Shown piece by piece: positions 31,297 through 35,695 of a stretch of DNA of 35,695 nt (position 1 is the first letter of the stretch; each line of letters begins with the position of its first letter). The notes below the pieces were generated by a model that was given only the letters and a program-made list of their open reading frames with translations, was not told the DNA's origin and ran no database searches. The stretch lies in assembly GCA_964579725.1 (NCBI GenBank), contig CAZOHG010000036.1, positions 1-35,695 on the forward strand, in the 5' to 3' direction. The position numbers and the translations under genes were made by a program. This DNA is from CAZOHG01 sp964579725 (lineage in GTDB: Bacteria; Zhuqueibacterota; JdFR-76; BMS3Abin05).

Positions 31297-32544
31297 TTAG
31301 CCGCTCATGGATTCGAGAAATTCTTTGTTTGTTTTGGTGCGGCTCATGCGCTGGAGCAGAAATTCCATGGCTTCTAACGGGGTAAATTCACTCAAGAACT
31401 TACGCAAAATCCAGACACGATTGAGCTCCCACTCGGTGAGGAGCAGCTCCTCTTTTCGTGTTCCGGAGCGGTTGATGTCAATGGCCGGGAAGACACGCCG
31501 GTCAGCCAGCCCGCGATCCAGAACCAGTTCCATATTGCCGGTTCCTTTGAATTCTTCAAAAATTACTTCGTCCATTCGACTACCGGTGTCAATCAGCGCC
31601 GTTGCCAAAATGGTAAGACTGCCCCCTTCTTCAATATTTCTGGCAGCGCCGAAAAAGCGTTTGGGCCACTGCAGTGCGTGAGCATCCACACCACCGGAAA
31701 GGATTTTACCACTGTGCGGCACCACGGTATTATTGGCGCGCGCCAGACGAGTCAAGCTGTCCAGCAAAATCACCACATCGTGGCCGTATTCCACCAAACG
31801 CTTGGATTTTTCCAGGACCATTTGTGCCACATGAATGTGGCGATCGGCCGGTTCGTCGAATGTGGAGCTGATCACCTCGGCGTCGACGGAACGCTTCATA
31901 TCTGTTACTTCCTCCGGGCGTTCGTCAATGAGCAACACGATAAGGTGAACCTCCGGGTGGTTTGTGGTAATGGCGTTAGCAATGCGCTGTAACAGGGTGG
32001 TTTTCCCCGTTTTGGGCTGCGCCACAATCATGCCGCGCTGTCCCTTGCCGATAGGGGTCAAAATGTCCATAATGCGCGTGGAGTAGACGTTCGGTTTGTA
32101 TTCCAACTGGAGGCGTTCTTCCGGGTACAGGGGGGTCAAATTGTCAAAAATGATTTTTTCTTTGGCCTTTTCCGGTTCTTCAAAATTAATAGCTTCCACC
32201 TTGAGAAGGGCAAAAAAGCGTTCGTTTTCTTTGGGCGGACGAATCTGTCCCGAAACAATGTCTCCGGTGCGCATCCCAAAGCGCTTAATTTGCGAAGGCG
32301 AAACGTAAATGTCGTCGGGGCCCGGTAAATAATTGTAATCTGCCGAACGCAAAAAACCGTAGCCGTCCGGGAGAACTTCCAATACGCCCTCAGCAAAAAT
32401 CAGCCCCTCTTTTTTAGTCTGTTCTTCCAAAATTCGGAAGATCAATTGTTGTTTTGACAAACTGGCAAAATCAGGAATATTCAAATCCTGAGCAATTTTT
32501 GTCAAATCCGGAATCTTCAATGATTTCAATTCTGCGATTTCCAT
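31297..32544 (-). CDS. rho: Transcription termination factor Rho
   Basis: This 415-residue ring-forming RNA helicase ends transcription at unstructured C-rich RNA. Residues 1-45 are the Rho N-terminal helical domain. The RNA-binding cold-shock-like domain holds the RNP1 motif DGYGFLR (60-66). The ATPase has Walker A A175-Q-P-K-T-G-K-T182, Walker B VVILLDSLTRLAR, the Q-loop VPHSGKILSGGVDAHAL and the R-loop region KGTGNMEL. No large insertion is present in the N-terminal part, so this is the compact E. coli-like form. AAAGG lies about 8 nt before the ATG. A -10-like TATACT sits about 50 nt upstream, but I cannot find a good -35 box. Confidence 0.97.
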   Translation of the reverse strand: MEIAELKSLKIPDLTKIAQDLNIPDFASLSKQQLIFRILEEQTKKEGLIFAEGVLEVLPDGYGFLRSADYNYLPGPDDIYVSPSQIKRFGMRTGDIVSGQIRPPKENERFFALLKVEAINFEEPEKAKEKIIFDNLTPLYPEERLQLEYKPNVYSTRIMDILTPIGKGQRGMIVAQPKTGKTTLLQRIANAITTNHPEVHLIVLLIDERPEEVTDMKRSVDAEVISSTFDEPADRHIHVAQMVLEKSKRLVEYGHDVVILLDSLTRLARANNTVVPHSGKILSGGVDAHALQWPKRFFGAARNIEEGGSLTILATALIDTGSRMDEVIFEEFKGTGNMELVLDRGLADRRVFPAIDINRSGTRKEELLLTEWELNRVWILRKFLSEFTPLEAMEFLLQRMSRTKTNKEFLESMSG

Positions 32545-33122
32545 TCCAATAACCTTTCTTTTTCCTTTTTAAAACGGTTTTTTCTTTAAAACGAGTATAT
32601 GAATTAATTTTTTCCACACCCTAATAAACCCAAAATAAAAGTTGGACTTTTTCAAAGGTCAAATGCACATGAACGAGAAAAATCCGGGCACAATTCCACA
32701 ACTATTGGTTTTTATGACGGTAAAAGGATTTTTGCTGTAGCCTTTGCTGAAGTCTTTGTCTTTGATTGGTCGTATTGGCCGAGTTGTTTCTCCTAATTTC
32801 GGCATGTCAACGGAAAAAAATAAGCCCTTTTTTCCTACCGCCCCACACATTTTAGGTCAAAATAAAAACACTTTTCGCAGAAACACTTGACGGATTTTTC
32901 TAATTCAGGGAATTTCTCCGCATCTCAAGAAAGCCGCACAACCCCCTGCACAAGACAATCCCGTTCTCTAAAAGCCCCCTTAAAACTCGGAATTCATTTC
33001 AGCATATTCGTATTGAAACTTCGGCGTTGCTGTTTCTTTAAAATGAGGATTTACGCGGATTTATTTTATGAACGATGTTGGGAAAAATTTGTTCCGTCTT
33101 TTGGAAGTGAATTCGGATAGTT
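32545..33122. other. 578-nt gene-free stretch between rho and the ABC ATPase gene
   Basis: On the left side it holds the rho leader, with a minus-strand TATACT at 32594-32599. It also contains an A/T-rich inverted repeat, GGAAAAAA (32812-32819) with TTTTTTCC (32828-32835), of unclear use. Short open frames on both strands lack ribosome-binding sites and recognisable sequence. This is the longest gap in the window, and I see no RNA gene or known element in it. Confidence 0.6.
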
Positions 33123-34229
<1,107 letters not shown>

Positions 34230-34449
34230 CTGCTTCCTCTAATCGTTCAGCCAGTTGTACGGGATTTAATCTTCGAAAGCCCACCGGAATCAAGGCGATT
34301 GGGGCTATTTTTTCCTTTGTTACCGTCTACAAGTAAAAAAGAGCAGTACCCTTAAGCGGCGTTCTTTCGCCGAGGCGGACAAAAAGGTTAATCCAGAAGA
34401 TTAGGAAAAGTCTTTACCGAACCTTAACCTGCCCCCTTAAATTCGGAAT

Positions 34450-34482
34450 CTGAAATTTCCCATTGGGTGTTGGGAATTTCAG
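34450..34482. repeat. Bulged inverted repeat at the start of the ABC ATPase leader
   Basis: Arms CTGAAAT plus TCCCA (34450-34462, with one bulged T) pair with TGGGA plus ATTTCAG (34471-34482) across an 8-nt loop. On the minus strand it would lie at the very 5' end of the ABC ATPase mRNA if the promoter at 34488-34516 is used. It could instead be a remote terminator of the TauE/SafE gene, but no T tract follows it on the minus strand. Confidence 0.5.
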
Positions 34483-34487
34483 TCTAC

Positions 34488-34516
34488 AAATTAATTATTT
34501 TTTTATTGTTTGTCAA
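34488..34516 (-). promoter_or_regulatory. Candidate promoter of the ABC ATPase gene
   Basis: On the minus strand a perfect -35 box TTGACA (34511-34516) is followed after 17 bp by an A/T-rich -10 region TAATTT (34488-34493). The -10 is a weak match. It lies about 260 nt upstream of the start codon and points to a long leader that begins with the hairpin at 34450-34482. Confidence 0.45.
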
Positions 34517-34571
34517 GTTTTTTTCTCTGATTTTCAAGAGAATTTCCGTTTTTTCCCTCCATTCGAAAATT

Positions 34572-35303
34572 TTAAACAACCAATTTAAGTGCCAAAATCA
34601 GCACGACTCCCAAAAACAGACGCCGCACCCAAATATTTCCCAATCGGTCGGAATAGTGAGCACCCAAATAGGACCCGGCTCCCGAACCGGCAAAGAGAAC
34701 GCCCCCGTAACGATAGTCAATGACGCGGTGCACTGAAAAAACACCAATGGCAACCACAATTAAAAAGAGTCCGATGATTTTTCTGGTCGCGGCACTTTCC
34801 AAAAAGGTTTGCCCGAAAACCAAAATAAGCAGGTAGGATAAAAAAGTTCCGAGATTGACCCCGTAAAATCCACCGTAAACCCCCAGAAGAAACGAAATGG
34901 GCAATCCAATCAAATAGCGCCGTTTGCTCCGGGATTTGGGTACCGGACGAAGGCCAATCTGAGGATTGAGCACAAAAACGAGTAAAATCCCGACAGTCGC
35001 GGCGGCCACAAAAATGCGCAGGTGCGCCTGATTAACCTGCAACACCCAATTGGCACCCCAAAAAGCACCGAAAACCGCCGTGACGGCCAAAACGGAGCCC
35101 AGCTTGACATCCAACAATTTCTTGCGATTAAATTCGTACAGGCCTAACAGGGCGGAACCCGCACCGCCAAATTGGCTGGTCGCAATGGCCGAATGCGGCG
35201 GAAGTCCCAGAAAAATCAGCGTAGGTACCACAATAAGACCTGCCCCGCCGACCAAGGTTCCGAAAGAACTTCCTGCCAACCCCACGAAAAACACAAGCAA
35301 CAA
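34572..35303 (-). CDS. TauE/SafE-family membrane permease
   Basis: This integral membrane protein of about 244 residues has around eight hydrophobic helices. The first carries FFVGLAGSSFGTLVGGAGLIVVPTL, the glycine-rich TauE/SafE (DUF81) hallmark, and the repeat in the second half reads FLLGVYGGFYGVNLGTFLSYLL. Members export or import sulfonates, sulfoacetate, sulfite or other small organic anions, and the substrate is not predictable here. The start is uncertain. The only in-frame ATG (35402) would overlap folC by 86 nt and has no ribosome-binding site. GGGGGG at 35324-35329 points to a rare CTG or ATT start (35315 or 35312), while the nearest TTG is 35303, used here. It follows the folC stop codon closely and may be coupled to it. 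Confidence 0.85.
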   Translation of the reverse strand: MLLVFFVGLAGSSFGTLVGGAGLIVVPTLIFLGLPPHSAIATSQFGGAGSALLGLYEFNRKKLLDVKLGSVLAVTAVFGAFWGANWVLQVNQAHLRIFVAAATVGILLVFVLNPQIGLRPVPKSRSKRRYLIGLPISFLLGVYGGFYGVNLGTFLSYLLILVFGQTFLESAATRKIIGLFLIVVAIGVFSVHRVIDYRYGGVLFAGSGAGSYLGAHYSDRLGNIWVRRLFLGVVLILALKLVV

Positions 35304-35316
35304 CCGAACAATCAGA

Positions 35317-35695
35317 TTACTTTCCCCCCAATTGATTTTTCTGTTTTGTAAACCCAAACCCCGCAGAAAATTCGGTACCCTGCAAAACCGACAACGCGTC
35401 ACTGACCGTGTAATTGGAACCGGTAATCAATAAAATGTCGTTTGGTTTTGCTTCCGACAAAAAAAACGCGATTCCTTCCTGAACGCTCCGCACCGCATTG
35501 GCTTCAAACCCTCTTTTTAAAAACTCTTGCGCTAACTCAACTGGGGAAAGCGCCCGCGGATTGTCGGGAGCAGTTGCCAGCACACGCCGGGCAATCGAGC
35601 CGATTTCCTGCACCATTGTTTCGAAATCCTTGTCGGCGAGGACTCCCATCAGCAACCACGCACTTTTTCCGGGAAAAACCTCTCGAAAAGTTTGC
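35317..35695 (-). CDS. folC: Folylpolyglutamate/dihydrofolate synthase, C-terminal part (runs off the window)
   Basis: Only the last 125 or so residues are inside the window, and the frame stays open to the edge. The visible part matches the C-terminal Mur-ligase-like domain of FolC: QTFREVFPGKSAWLLMGVLADKD, then RRVLATAPDNPRALSPVELA and ILLITGSNYTVSDALSVL. FolC adds glutamate to folates and, in many bacteria, also makes dihydrofolate from dihydropteroate. The catalytic P-loop domain lies outside the window and cannot be checked. The stop codon (35317-35319) is directly before the TauE/SafE gene. Confidence 0.9.
   Translation of the reverse strand, partial: QTFREVFPGKSAWLLMGVLADKDFETMVQEIGSIARRVLATAPDNPRALSPVELAQEFLKRGFEANAVRSVQEGIAFFLSEAKPNDILLITGSNYTVSDALSVLQGTEFSAGFGFTKQKNQLGGK

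Larger units (their letters stand above)
34230..34571. other. Structured intergenic region upstream of the ABC ATPase gene
   Basis: This 342-nt gap contains a minus-strand promoter candidate (34488-34516), a long leader with a hairpin at 34450-34482, and a smaller hairpin with 5-bp arms CGGCG and CGCCG (34357-34372). No open frame in it has a ribosome-binding site or recognisable sequence. Confidence 0.55.

Noticed and set aside
32887..33120. Open frame of 77 codons on the plus strand in the rho-ABC gap
   Set aside because: No ribosome-binding site and no family resemblance; it ends just at the ABC gene stop codon and is probably chance.

Overview
The window looks like a chromosomal segment of a free-living, Gram-negative, glycan-using bacterium, possibly in the FCB/Calditrichota-KSB1 neighbourhood. 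That placement is an inference from gene content: a fused aroK-aroB, a type-2 (eukaryote-like) ileS, a DUF5916 outer-membrane protein, a dksA-lspA-rluD string and two secreted or lipid-anchored beta-propellers. It is not a phylogenetic result. Most of the window is core metabolism. I see no CRISPR array, phage module or insertion sequence. About 26 genes are supported.

Left part (1-14100). The 3' end of a tRNA with a terminator-like hairpin leads directly into an M16 metallopeptidase gene (+). Facing it is a long minus-strand run, read from right to left: aroC, an AAA ATPase of the DUF4143 type, aroKB, aroQ, ileS, dksA/traR, lspA, rluD and a small DUF6125-like protein. The aro genes supply four steps of the shikimate pathway (AroB, AroQ, AroK, AroC). 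The ATPase gene breaks the aro order and carries its own pair of tandem 22-bp palindromes just upstream. A 61-aa excisionase-type helix-turn-helix protein lies upstream of aroC.

Middle part (14434-24843). On the minus strand are a DUF5916/CBM9-like outer-membrane protein and an orphan membrane histidine kinase (sensor domain, HAMP, PAS, kinase) with an unusual H-box. Divergent from the kinase is a five-gene plus-strand cluster: a secreted BNR/sialidase-fold protein, an SGNH esterase, a DUF3748 (YidR-like) propeller lipoprotein, a xylose-isomerase-like TIM barrel and a Gfo/Idh oxidoreductase. The last two overlap by 4 nt. This is the best candidate here for an undescribed system. It reads as a small glycan or glycoside breakdown locus, possibly using oxidation followed by elimination in the cytoplasm.

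Right part (24938-35695), all minus strand. The non-oxidative pentose phosphate genes tkt, rpiB and rpe follow a propeller-phosphoesterase lipoprotein gene. Rho comes next, with its own intrinsic terminator, then a 578-bp gene-free stretch. The window ends with an MsmX/UgpC-type sugar ABC ATPase without its permeases, a TauE/SafE permease, and the C-terminal end of folC running off the edge. The pentose phosphate genes could take up sugars released by the middle cluster, and the ABC ATPase could energise their import. Both links are inferred from proximity only.
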